Shown here piece by piece: positions 25,138 to 33,832 of a stretch of DNA of 64,000 nt (its first letter is position 1; the number at the start of each line of letters is the position of its first letter). Source of the stretch: Nostoc sp. HK-01 (GTDB lineage Bacteria; Cyanobacteriota; Cyanobacteriia; Cyanobacteriales; Nostocaceae); contig AP018318.1 of NCBI GenBank assembly GCA_003990705.1, positions 2,669,501 to 2,733,500 of the forward strand, read 5' to 3'. A program made the position numbers and the translations under genes. The notes beneath the pieces are model-generated. The model made no database searches. It had not been told where the DNA came from and saw nothing but the letters and a program-made list of their open reading frames with translations.

Positions 25138-26386
25138 TTTAAGCCTGCACGCTTCACAGATGCAGGTTTTTTTAGATCCAAAGCCGTTTAAATTACTGGT
25201 CTGCGGCAGACGTTGGGGCAAGAGCTTTTTGCAGCTTACCAGAACAATAGAACGTGCTGTTTCGTTTAACCAATACTACAACCCCGCCTCGCCCCCGGTT
25301 GTCCTCATCACAATGCCTACGCTAAAAATGGCAAAACAAATCTTCTGGCGCCCACTAGTTAACATACTTAGTGATGCACCATTTGTAGAGTCAATTAACC
25401 GCAGTGAGAATCGCATAGTACTAAAAGGAAATAAACCAGACATCTTAGTGCGTGGTGCTAATGACGATAACGGCGATTCCATGCGTGGTTTGAAGCTTTA
25501 TTATGTTGCAGGGGATGAATGGCAGGATGTCAAACCTTCAGTATGGAGTGACGTACTGTTGCCAGCCTTAAGTGACACCCCCGGCTCCTCGGCTACTTTA
25601 ACTGCAACACCAAAAGGCAAGGCACATCCACTATACCAGTTTCACCTTGATGCTATAGCCAGCCATGAGTGGAATTATTATCACTTCACTACTAAGGATA
25701 ATCCCTACTTCCCGATCGCCAAGCTGAGAGAAGCAAAGCGCAACCTCCCGCCTAAGATTTACAATCAGGAGTTTAAGGCAGGTTGGGAAGACTTTGAAGG
25801 GCAGATATTTGACCAGTTACAAGACAGGCATCTAATCAACGATATACCCCAAGACCTCACATTCTACTGTGGTGTTGACTGGGGCGATGTCAATCCAGCC
25901 ATTGCAATCGTTGGGTTGTCTAAAGACTATGGCAAGTTTTACATAGTTGACAGTTGGCTTAATACCAGCGGGCAAGTTGTTACTCAAGATTTGTTTATGT
26001 CTAAGCTTGCCGCGTATTGCCAAAAGTACAACGTCTTTCGCTGCTACCTACCTGATGACCGCCCGGCATCTATTAAATCTGCCCGTGAGTATGGTCGCAG
26101 GCAAGGTATTAGGGGTATGGAGAAAGCAGTTAGCGTTGACCGCCGGGCTATTGGTGTTGTAGAGCGTTGCCAGATAGCAAACAATCTCTTCTATAGAGAC
26201 GAATTATTCATTAAGCATTCCGAGCGTGAACTAATAGACCAGTTTCAGTCATACCACCGCAAGCAAGACCGCAACGGCATCATGCTGAATGAACCTGCCA
26301 GTAATCAACAAGACCACCTTGTGGACGCGAGTATGTATGTCCTTGCCACCCTGTACTCAGCCATTCAAAAACGTAATTTATATTGA
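25106..26386 (+). CDS. Terminase large subunit
   Basis: 426 residues. ATPase half: Walker A CGRRWGKSF, then LYYVAGDEWQDVKPSVWSD with the Walker B acidic pair and TLTATPKG as motif III. RNase-H-like nuclease half: TFYCGVDWGDVNPAIAIVG with the first metal Asp, a CYLPDDRPASI middle region, and QDHLVDASMYVL with the last Asp. It drives ATP-dependent DNA packaging into the prohead and cuts concatemers. Length is normal. The next gene is the portal, 3 bp away. Confidence 0.93.
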   Translation: MTSHQKTKTFDLSLHASQMQVFLDPKPFKLLVCGRRWGKSFLQLTRTIERAVSFNQYYNPASPPVVLITMPTLKMAKQIFWRPLVNILSDAPFVESINRSENRIVLKGNKPDILVRGANDDNGDSMRGLKLYYVAGDEWQDVKPSVWSDVLLPALSDTPGSSATLTATPKGKAHPLYQFHLDAIASHEWNYYHFTTKDNPYFPIAKLREAKRNLPPKIYNQEFKAGWEDFEGQIFDQLQDRHLINDIPQDLTFYCGVDWGDVNPAIAIVGLSKDYGKFYIVDSWLNTSGQVVTQDLFMSKLAAYCQKYNVFRCYLPDDRPASIKSAREYGRRQGIRGMEKAVSVDRRAIGVVERCQIANNLFYRDELFIKHSERELIDQFQSYHRKQDRNGIMLNEPASNQQDHLVDASMYVLATLYSAIQKRNLY

Positions 26387-26389
26387 TAT

Positions 26390-27859
26390 ATGCCATACCC
26401 AGCGAGCTTAACATTCAAGGTACTAGAATCCTGCCATGAAGAATACCTCTACACTGCTGACACTCTGCGCCGCATCGACTTGCTAACGGCTGGTGGTCAC
26501 AAGCTAGAGAAGAATATTGAAGAATTTCTACCACAAAGACCCGGCGAAGAAAATACCGTATATGAAGCCCGCCGCCGCAAGTACAACTATCTAAATTTGT
26601 TAGGCAGCGCAATTAATCAACAAGTTGCAAAGCTGTCGAGCGCCGCGCTTAGTGTGTCCGGCATTGATGATGAGCCATTCTGGGAAGAATTCAGAGAAGA
26701 TATCGACTTAGCCGGGCGATCGGAACGTGATTTATTATCTTATATCCTTAGTGAACTACTGAAGTTTAAGAAGATTTACCTGCACGTTGATAAGCCACGC
26801 ACCCCCGCTAATCCTGTTAACAGAGCACAGGAAATATCACTCGGTTTAAGACCCTACGTTGTTGCTTACAGCCCTTTTCAGGTAACAAACTGGCATGAAG
26901 AAAGCGGTAAGTTGCAATGGATAAAGATCAGACAGATAGTTACTGCTCAGCCTGACCCCACTAAGGAACCGCAAACGATCGCGCGCTGGACTTTTATCGA
27001 TAATACTAGCGTTGCCACTTATCAGGCAGTAGTTAAGCTCAGAAATGGAAAGATTGAGGAGCTAAATGGCAAAGGTGCTGCTGACGAAACGCCCGTGGCT
27101 TTACAGTCTGAAATCCTGCATGGTTTGGGTGAGATACCTGTAGTTAAGCTTGAGTTGCCTGATACGCTGTGGGTTGCTGACCAGGCTTGCCCTAAATCAA
27201 TGGAACATTTCAGGACTGAACATACCAGACATGATATGCTCACGCTGGCTTACTTCCAGCGCACCTATAAGAAAGTTCAGGTTCCCGACCAAGACTTAGA
27301 AGCTACATACAGTGATATTGAGCCTATTAAGACTGGTCTGCAACATGTCCTGGAGCTAGAAGACTTCAAGTGGAACGAACCGAACGGTGGGATTATTGAA
27401 CACATCAACAACACCTTAGAAAGCATCAAGTCTGAGGTGCGCGATTTGGTTAGTCTCGGCGGTGGTTCCACAACTACTGAAGCCCTCCGGCAATCTGGTG
27501 AGTCAAAGGCAATGGACTTTGTTAAGCAAGAAGCCATCTTGAGACAGTATGGTGCAATCCTCACACAGGGTTATCAGATTCTATTGCAGATGGTTGCTAA
27601 GTCGGCTGGCATTCCAAATCCAGAGTCTATATCAGTTACTGGCCTGCAAAACTTTGAGAATGACACGCTAGAAACAATGATTGCCAAGGTAACTAAGTTG
27701 TCAGACCTAGACTTCGCCGCGCTTGCTGCTAACTTACCTCCTACTGCATACAGACTAGTCTACAGTCAACTAGTGAGTCTGTTGGTTGGTAATTTAAGTG
27801 CGGAACAGCAACAGGCTATTACAGCAGAGATAGAGGCAAGAATCGCTGCCCCCGCCTAA
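26390..27859 (+). CDS. Portal protein
   Basis: 489 residues. The pattern of an N-terminal wing (FLPQRPGEENTVYEARRRKY, NLLGSAINQQVAKLSSAALS), a central beta-rich crown with VAYSPFQVTNWHEESGKLQW, and a C-terminal helical stem (SLGGGSTTTEALRQSGESKA) matches DUF4055-like portals. It makes the dodecameric ring at the capsid vertex. Position directly after TerL and before scaffold and capsid supports the call. Confidence 0.85.
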   Translation: MPYPASLTFKVLESCHEEYLYTADTLRRIDLLTAGGHKLEKNIEEFLPQRPGEENTVYEARRRKYNYLNLLGSAINQQVAKLSSAALSVSGIDDEPFWEEFREDIDLAGRSERDLLSYILSELLKFKKIYLHVDKPRTPANPVNRAQEISLGLRPYVVAYSPFQVTNWHEESGKLQWIKIRQIVTAQPDPTKEPQTIARWTFIDNTSVATYQAVVKLRNGKIEELNGKGAADETPVALQSEILHGLGEIPVVKLELPDTLWVADQACPKSMEHFRTEHTRHDMLTLAYFQRTYKKVQVPDQDLEATYSDIEPIKTGLQHVLELEDFKWNEPNGGIIEHINNTLESIKSEVRDLVSLGGGSTTTEALRQSGESKAMDFVKQEAILRQYGAILTQGYQILLQMVAKSAGIPNPESISVTGLQNFENDTLETMIAKVTKLSDLDFAALAANLPPTAYRLVYSQLVSLLVGNLSAEQQQAITAEIEARIAAPA

Positions 27860-27866
27860 TTTCAAA

Positions 27867-27882
27867 TTCCCACCTTTATAGG
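27867..27882. promoter_or_regulatory. Repeated motif TTCCCACCTTWATAGG, copy 2
   Basis: TTCCCACCTTTATAGG lies 7 bp after the portal stop and 81 bp before the scaffold gene. It differs from copy 1 at one base and is identical to copy 3. Confidence 0.6.
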
Positions 27883-27963
27883 GGCTACTGGATAAGCCCA
27901 ATAAACCAGATACCCGTACCGTAGGGCAAATCGGACACCATATATTAATGGATAAATTAAACA

Positions 27964-28536
27964 ATGACACCAGAAGAAATTACAGCACTAGTCAATCAAC
28001 AAATCGAAGCAGTTAAAGCAGAAATCACCCAACAGATTACATCAGCCAACCAAGGTTTAGCCGCCAGTCTTACTAAAAAGATTGAAAAGCTTTCACAGCC
28101 TGCCCAGGCTTCCCAAGATGAACCTGAAAAGGAATCTCTTACCCTTAAGTCGTTGAAGCAGCAATTGTCTGATATGCAATCCGCGTTCGCTGCTAAGGAA
28201 AAAGAAGCTGCAGACGCATTAAAACGGTCTGGGTTAGCAGAAGCGATCGGACAGCTTAAGGCTCTCTCCCCTGGTATTTTGCAAAAGCTATTTCTCGCTG
28301 AGTATGGCGACGCCTTAAAGCAAGATGGTGGTGTATGGTATGTTGACTCCCCCGCAACTGGAGTTAAACCACTGAATACTGTTCTGAGCGATTTCTTAAA
28401 GACTGACGACGGCAAGCTGTTTCTACCGCCTTCTGGTGTAAACGGGAGTGGTGCTGTAGAGACTAAGCCCATTCCACCCACTAGCGAATCCCCTAAAGCT
28501 GAGGATTTACTGGTTAAAGCTTTTTCTGACATCTAA
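27964..28536 (+). CDS. Capsid scaffolding-like protein
   Basis: 190 residues. Helical/coiled-coil throughout the first 100 (EEITALVNQQIEAVKAEITQ, LKQQLSDMQSAFAAKEKEAA), a small folded region and a Pro/Ser-rich end. Placement between portal and capsid, with low complexity and no protease motif, fits a scaffolding protein. Confidence 0.65.
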   Translation: MTPEEITALVNQQIEAVKAEITQQITSANQGLAASLTKKIEKLSQPAQASQDEPEKESLTLKSLKQQLSDMQSAFAAKEKEAADALKRSGLAEAIGQLKALSPGILQKLFLAEYGDALKQDGGVWYVDSPATGVKPLNTVLSDFLKTDDGKLFLPPSGVNGSGAVETKPIPPTSESPKAEDLLVKAFSDI

Positions 28537-28552
28537 AATCAAACATAAATAA

Positions 28553-29524
28553 ATGGCAACAATCATTTCCCCAGTTGATGCACTCCAGCTTTTAGTTCAA
28601 GAAGAAGTGGCATCAACTCCGTTAGACATGTACCCAATGCTTGACAGGCTCAGCACCGCAGGCAATTTACGGGTTTCCCGTCAACGTCAAATTAAGTGGA
28701 ATATTAATGCTGCTGGTGCAACTGCAACTGGTGAAGCCACTACTGCATCCGTTTCTGCATTCACTTCTGATACTTATATACCCGCAACTCTACCGATCGG
28801 AGAAAACAGAATCCGGCACTCCTTTAGCGTTCAGAAGGAATTGATTGCTGAGGCTGCCTCCGCTGGTAAAGGAGTTCTACGCGATCTATTTGCTGCTGAT
28901 ATTAGAAGCGGTGTGCGTATTTGCCTAGAATCCCTACAAACCAACCTTTACTCTGGTACTGGCGTAGCAGCTAACGGTGGTGTTTTTGGGTTAGACAACG
29001 CGGTTACTGCAACCAGCTACGCAAATATTAGCGGTACCACATACACTAACTGGACTTGCTTTCGCAGTGCAAACAGCGGTACAAACCGTGCCTTATCTCT
29101 AGCACTACTAACTGGTATGGAGGTGGGTATCTATGGTAGAGGTGGTAATTTCACCGCAATTTATACCACACCCGCTATTGTAGCTACTTACAAAGCGCTG
29201 TTTGCCGCACAAGCTAATATTCAGCCTGCGGCAATCCCCACTCAAACTGCCGACCTCGGTTTTACTGGCGTAGCTTACGCCGGGCGCCCGATCATTCAAG
29301 ATCCTTATTGCCCCGCAAACCGTTTGTATTGGGTTGACGAGCGAGATATCTTCTTATACACGTATGGTCAAAGCAACTCCCAGAATCAGCAAGGAATGCA
29401 ATTCTGTATTGAGCAGCTTCCCAGCGATAACCCTGATGCTATGCGCTACGCAATTTACGTGAAGCCTCAGTTGCAGGTGTTCAACCGTCCCAAAGACCTT
29501 GCCCAACTAGCAGATATCACCTAA
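28553..29524 (+). CDS. Major capsid protein
   Basis: 323 residues. Features expected of an HK97-fold shell protein: an N-arm (LQLLVQEEVASTPLDMYPML), a beta-rich spine (IGENRIRHSFSVQKELIAEA), a long helix and the closing YAIYVKPQLQVFNRPKDLAQ. The call rests on the position between scaffold and connector genes and on composition (many Ala, Thr, Gly). Confidence 0.8.
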   Translation: MATIISPVDALQLLVQEEVASTPLDMYPMLDRLSTAGNLRVSRQRQIKWNINAAGATATGEATTASVSAFTSDTYIPATLPIGENRIRHSFSVQKELIAEAASAGKGVLRDLFAADIRSGVRICLESLQTNLYSGTGVAANGGVFGLDNAVTATSYANISGTTYTNWTCFRSANSGTNRALSLALLTGMEVGIYGRGGNFTAIYTTPAIVATYKALFAAQANIQPAAIPTQTADLGFTGVAYAGRPIIQDPYCPANRLYWVDERDIFLYTYGQSNSQNQQGMQFCIEQLPSDNPDAMRYAIYVKPQLQVFNRPKDLAQLADIT

Positions 29525-29877
29525 TGGCTGTACTCACTGAAAGCCAAATTGAGCGTGTCGAACTTCTATGTGGGTATGCTCAATTTCAAACACTAACCCG
29601 CGCGCAGCTACAGTCTGATTTTACCCAGGCTGTAGTTGACCGTGCGGTAGAAATTCTCACCCAGCTTGATACTATTGATGCCCAGTTAATTCAAGTAAGG
29701 GAAGACAATTACGTTACAGAGAGTCGAGGCACCAAGCTTAATTACGGCTATCACACAAAGCAGTTGAAGATATCCGGTTTTAACCTGTTGCTTGAGTTAG
29801 CCAGCATCCTTGGCATTACTCTGTTGAAGAATAGATACATCCTCACTGGTGATTACACTGATATCAACTACTGGTAA
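29524..29877 (+). CDS. Head-tail connector protein
   Basis: 117 residues, helical, start overlapping the capsid stop (TAATG). The pattern (QIERVELLCGYAQFQTLTRA, AVVDRAVEILTQLDTIDAQL) suits a gp6/gp15-like adaptor that docks under the portal. Called by position and size. Confidence 0.55.
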   Translation: MAVLTESQIERVELLCGYAQFQTLTRAQLQSDFTQAVVDRAVEILTQLDTIDAQLIQVREDNYVTESRGTKLNYGYHTKQLKISGFNLLLELASILGITLLKNRYILTGDYTDINYW

Positions 29878-29882
29878 GCAAG

Positions 29883-30191
29883 ATGATTTCAGCTAGTATC
29901 TCGCTTAAAGGCAGAATCTTTGAGAGGGATATAACCAATAAGACCATCACGGAATCTATAGAGAAAACTGCTGATTGGGCGCAGAACAGGTTCAGGGCTG
30001 CCACTCCGGTACGCAGTGGAAGAATGCGTGATGCCTGGGCTGCTACACCTCAGCACCGGGAGTTGTTCATCACTAACTCCGCGCCTTATGCTGATATCGT
30101 TTCGCGCCGCGTCGGGCTATACGGCAAAACCATACCAATGGCTGAACAGAGGCTGAGGCAGGAGTTAAGAAGTATATATGAATCTCTATGA
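29883..30191 (+). CDS. HK97 gp10-like head-tail joining protein
   Basis: 102 residues. TPVRSGRMRDAWAATP followed by ITNSAPYADIVSRRVGLYG is the typical HK97-gp10/minor-tail signature (P-x-R-S-G-R, N-x-x-P-Y-A). It acts at the head-tail joint. The end overlaps the next gene by 14 bp. Confidence 0.8.
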   Translation: MISASISLKGRIFERDITNKTITESIEKTADWAQNRFRAATPVRSGRMRDAWAATPQHRELFITNSAPYADIVSRRVGLYGKTIPMAEQRLRQELRSIYESL

Positions 30192-30651
30192 GAAACTCGC
30201 TGGGGTTGAGGCAAAGGTTGGTCAAATAGAGGAACGCTTGGGTTTGCCACAGCGTAAAAACCTACTGGTACGCCAAATTGTAAACAACCACGTTGCTAAG
30301 ACCTCAGTTATAACAGACCATCTGATCTCGCCTAAAGCTTACATTACTAATGTTGCGCCCCGGCTAGTGAACTTGCAGGTGGCTAGTGAAGGTGTAGACC
30401 AGGTATTTATCGCCTCAAGTGACACACAGGTGGAAATCCCCCGCACCTATTCCAAAAGCTTCTTCCTTACTGTTGGGTCACTGAAGACCATATATATGAT
30501 AGACCCCCCACTTACTTCAGGCGGGGCAATTTCGTATACAAACCCGAATACCAAGACCATCAATGGATACTTCCACAATCTGATCTACCTGTCAGATAAT
30601 GACCCAACTAGGTGGATTCTAGTCTTAAGGCAGGAGACTGATAAGAGATGA
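30178..30651 (+). CDS. Hypothetical virion protein
   Basis: 157 residues with a short coiled coil (EKLAGVEAKVGQIEERLGLP) and a beta-rich domain. Overlaps with both neighbours (14 and 4 bp) show it is expressed with the head-tail genes. No family recognised; possibly a neck or decoration protein. Confidence 0.6.
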   Translation: MNLYEKLAGVEAKVGQIEERLGLPQRKNLLVRQIVNNHVAKTSVITDHLISPKAYITNVAPRLVNLQVASEGVDQVFIASSDTQVEIPRTYSKSFFLTVGSLKTIYMIDPPLTSGGAISYTNPNTKTINGYFHNLIYLSDNDPTRWILVLRQETDKR

Positions 30652-31262
30652 ATATTATCACTGCCCGCGAGGCTATTAGAGCTTTCGTTGATGCAAATAT
30701 CCCTATTTACCGTTGGGATATGGACGTGCCGGATGTGCTCTACTACAACCGTGGTGGCTTCAATATCTTCGCTAATACAGCAATAGAATTGCCATTGCAG
30801 GAGCTTGTTTCTGTTAGAGAAGGTAACAACGGTGTTGTTGCCAGCGTGCGCTTCCCTTATCGTGTCACTTGGATATTCAACGGTGACCAACCAATTAACT
30901 TACTTCCATTCAAAGCTGTGGAAGCTGTAGTTGCCAACATCCAGGTATTAGCTTTAATCAGAAGACCAAGCCCCGATTTCACGCAGTTCATACCTTACCA
31001 AGAGCCGGACACTGTAACAATCAGCAACACAGAGGATGAGTCTAAGGATTGGCTCTTGAGTGCTAATTTCAGCTTTGATGCCACCTTTAGAGTTACCACG
31101 CTGGCAGACACCTCAGACCTCATCTCCCCAGGTTATTTCGATTTAGGAGATGAAACTGAGATTAACGATATATCTATTAAGGTGCATAAGGCAGAGCAGG
31201 GTTTTGAACGCACCAATAACAATACTTTCAAGCTTGACAACACTATAAATATTCAACCGTAA
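30648..31262 (+). CDS. Tail terminator candidate / neck protein
   Basis: 204 residues, beta-rich, no membrane segment. LITAREAIRAFVDANIPIYR-like opening helices, then NVYRVTWIFNGDQPINLL-like strands. Its place directly before the sheath gene fits a tail terminator in myophages. Position-based call. Confidence 0.5.
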   Translation: MNIITAREAIRAFVDANIPIYRWDMDVPDVLYYNRGGFNIFANTAIELPLQELVSVREGNNGVVASVRFPYRVTWIFNGDQPINLLPFKAVEAVVANIQVLALIRRPSPDFTQFIPYQEPDTVTISNTEDESKDWLLSANFSFDATFRVTTLADTSDLISPGYFDLGDETEINDISIKVHKAEQGFERTNNNTFKLDNTINIQP

Positions 31263-31267
31263 AAATA

Positions 31268-32746
31268 ATGGTTAACGTGTTTGCAAATATACTATCTCCG
31301 AGCGTACGTGTGACGGAATCCGCTCAGGGATACAGGAATCTAGAGATTGCCAGCCACAGCCACGTTTACGTGATCGGTTCGGGCGCAACTGGCAGTTTCA
31401 ACACTCCAACCCAGGTAACGTCTTTAGCAGATTTTACCAACGTATTTGGCTCTTCACCTAGTACTGATGAAGTCAAGCTGTTCTTCCGCAACAACCGCCG
31501 AGGCATCTTGTACTTTGTACGCACACAGATTGCCCAACGTAATGAAATCACAATTGCTTCTGCAGCTGCTGGTGCATACACAGTCACCATCAATGGTACA
31601 GCAGTAACATACACCGCGCCCGCTTCACCAACTCCTACGCTACAGAATGTTGCTGATGGCTTGTTAGCTGCTATCAACGCAAACAGTACTGTTTCCTCTG
31701 CGGTAATTGCCACTCCTGGCTCCACTACATCTAAGGTTTATGTGCGTGCACGTGTTCCCGGCGTTACCTTCACCCTAACAGCAACCACCGCTAACCTAAC
31801 TCAAGCTGCTGCCACCCCTACAACTCCCGTAGCTGCTGATTATGTTTATGCAATAGAAAATGCTTTTGACGCTGATGATAACTGGCCACAAGGCTTCATC
31901 ATTGCTCCTGAAGCATTCATGTTGCTAACAAGTCAGACCGATCGCCTGGCTGTTGGTAATGCAATGCACGCCCTTGCCTCAGATGAGTTGTTTGACTGGG
32001 TTGCATTGGTTGACCCTGGTGCTGGTTTAACTCCTGCACAAGCCAAAACAGAGGGTGAATTATATGTTTCGCCGCAGGGTCATTTAGCTTTCTACTATCC
32101 TTACCTGATTGACCTAGAGGCAGTAAACGTACCACCTTCTCCTGCGGTTGCTGGTGTGGCTACCCTTCGATATGCCACTCAAGGATTCCAGGAACCTCCT
32201 GCTGGCGCTCAATTCCCAATCCTGGGTGTCACTGATGTTGTAACCAGAATATCTGGACAGATTCAAGACACTTTAAACCCCTCCGGGATTAATGCCATTC
32301 GCAACCTTAGAAACAAAGGTGTAGTGATTTGGGGTATGCGTACCCGCGCCTCTGACGATCTATATAAACAAATCAGCCAGCGCGTGATTATGAACGTAAT
32401 CAATGGTACGTTGCGCCGGGGCTTTGATAACTTCTTATTTAGTGCAATCGACGGCTTCGGCATCCTGTTGAATGCAATGAGTCAAACCGCCAACGCTGCA
32501 TTAGAGAGTCTGTGGCGTGGTAAAGCTTTGTTCGGGGCTACTCCTGTGGAAGCATTTGAAGTTAAGTGTGACTTTGAGAACAATACTCCTGCTTTACTTA
32601 GCCAGGGCAACGTGATTATGGAAGTTTACTGCGTGACTAGCCCTGCACTAGAGAAGTTACTCATTCAGACAATCAAGGTCTCGATCGGAACTCTCCCATT
32701 GAATCAAGAACAGACCCAAGTAACAGCACTACAACAAGGAACTTAA
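31268..32746 (+). CDS. Tail sheath protein
   Basis: 492 residues. The N-terminus ILSPSVRVTESAQGYRNLEI, the TSLADFTNVFGSSPS motif and the C-terminal handshake region ALEKLLIQTIKVSIGTLPLN identify a contractile sheath. An inserted beta domain lies around residues 95-195 (GAYTVTINGTAVTYTA), an ornament also seen in other sheaths. It proves the phage is a myovirus or contractile relative. Confidence 0.92.
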   Translation: MVNVFANILSPSVRVTESAQGYRNLEIASHSHVYVIGSGATGSFNTPTQVTSLADFTNVFGSSPSTDEVKLFFRNNRRGILYFVRTQIAQRNEITIASAAAGAYTVTINGTAVTYTAPASPTPTLQNVADGLLAAINANSTVSSAVIATPGSTTSKVYVRARVPGVTFTLTATTANLTQAAATPTTPVAADYVYAIENAFDADDNWPQGFIIAPEAFMLLTSQTDRLAVGNAMHALASDELFDWVALVDPGAGLTPAQAKTEGELYVSPQGHLAFYYPYLIDLEAVNVPPSPAVAGVATLRYATQGFQEPPAGAQFPILGVTDVVTRISGQIQDTLNPSGINAIRNLRNKGVVIWGMRTRASDDLYKQISQRVIMNVINGTLRRGFDNFLFSAIDGFGILLNAMSQTANAALESLWRGKALFGATPVEAFEVKCDFENNTPALLSQGNVIMEVYCVTSPALEKLLIQTIKVSIGTLPLNQEQTQVTALQQGT

Positions 32747-32749
32747 AAA

Positions 32750-33223
32750 ATGCGTTTAGACGCGATTTCACCGATTGCAAACAGCGATTACTTACTTACC
32801 ATTGAGGGTTTGTCTGTTGATGGCTCCCCCGCTTACTTTACTAAGTTCAGTGGTGTTAAGTTTAACCGTACTGGTGCTGAGTTTACCGATGGCTTAAGCA
32901 ATGCCAAGCGTTACGTAGAAGGCGGCGTTAAATCATACCAGAACGTAACCATTAGCAAACCGCACGACCCAGAACGTGACCAAGCAGTAATCGACTTCCT
33001 CAAAACAAAAGAGGATGGTTCTAAGTTCACGTTCCGCGCCCGCCCTATCCGCAAAACAGCCACAGGTAACGAAGCGGAAACATTCAGAGGAACAAAAGCC
33101 TGGGATTTTACTGGGTGTGACCTTGTTTCCTGGATGTGTGCTGATAACGTGGATTCTTCTGATGGTGCTCAAACCGTAATGCTTACCATCGAGTTTCGTG
33201 TTGAACAGGTTGAGTACAAATAA
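32750..33223 (+). CDS. Tail tube protein
   Basis: 157 residues. YLLTIEGLSVDGSPAYFTKF, then GAEFTDGLSNAKRYVEGGVK and VDSSDGAQTVMLTIEFRVEQ follow the contractile-tail tube pattern (T4 gp19/XkdM-like). It follows the sheath gene as usual and overlaps the chaperone start by one base. Confidence 0.88.
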   Translation: MRLDAISPIANSDYLLTIEGLSVDGSPAYFTKFSGVKFNRTGAEFTDGLSNAKRYVEGGVKSYQNVTISKPHDPERDQAVIDFLKTKEDGSKFTFRARPIRKTATGNEAETFRGTKAWDFTGCDLVSWMCADNVDSSDGAQTVMLTIEFRVEQVEYK

Positions 33224-33642
33224 TGGCAAGAAAAGTAACCGCAGTTGAGGAACCTAAGCCAAGTGTAGTGGCTCTTCCTGTTCCTAAAACATTCACTGTT
33301 GACTACGATGATGAGGCAGGTATTGTCTCCTTTGAATTAGCCGATGGTACTCCGGTGGTAATGAAGAAACCACGCACCCGGCAACTACTATTAATTGATA
33401 GCTGGCGAAACAGCGTAGAACCAGAGTATTTAACCAACGCATTCACATCATTGAAACTAGCTTCACTCTGCATTACCAAGTTTGGAGATAAGGACAAGGC
33501 TACGTTTGACGACCTGGCAGACTTAGACTTTGAAAATTGCGAGAGGGTGGTGAAAGCCCTTGAATGCTTTCGAGACGTATTTGAACATCTCCAGCAACAC
33601 GCTGCTAGTGCAGGTGCAGTCTCTCCCGGCAATGACACTTGA
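33223..33642 (+). CDS. Tail assembly chaperone, first frame
   Basis: 139 residues. A beta hairpin (FTVDYDDEAGIVSFELADGT) then MKKPRTRQLLLIDSWRNSV and helices, as in XkdN-like chaperones preceding the tape measure. The following ORF overlaps in a different frame, as for the G/GT pair of other tails; see the finding on possible recoding. Confidence 0.75.
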   Translation: MARKVTAVEEPKPSVVALPVPKTFTVDYDDEAGIVSFELADGTPVVMKKPRTRQLLLIDSWRNSVEPEYLTNAFTSLKLASLCITKFGDKDKATFDDLADLDFENCERVVKALECFRDVFEHLQQHAASAGAVSPGNDT

Positions 33643-33832
33643 AATGCTTCTGTATCTACTCATGGCTTGCTCCGGTGAATACTTAAGCGAAACATACTAC
33701 CGGATGCTGGACATGGAGCTATCTGAATCTTTATACCATGCCTTCACCTGGCAAAACCTAAAGAAAAAGCAACATAACATAGACGATACGCCGGAGTGGG
33801 CTAGAGGGGTGGAATGGCAAGCAACACAGTAG
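33632..33832 (+). CDS. Tail assembly chaperone, second frame
   Basis: 66 residues from the ATG at 33632 (MTLEMLLYLLMACSGEYLSE, then MLDMELSESLYHAFTWQNLK). Its frame is open upstream to about 33560, giving an 80-bp overlap with the first chaperone frame. It can be made from its own ATG or as a +1/-2 frameshift extension. Overlaps the tape-measure start by 19 bp. Confidence 0.7.
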   Translation: MTLEMLLYLLMACSGEYLSETYYRMLDMELSESLYHAFTWQNLKKKQHNIDDTPEWARGVEWQATQ

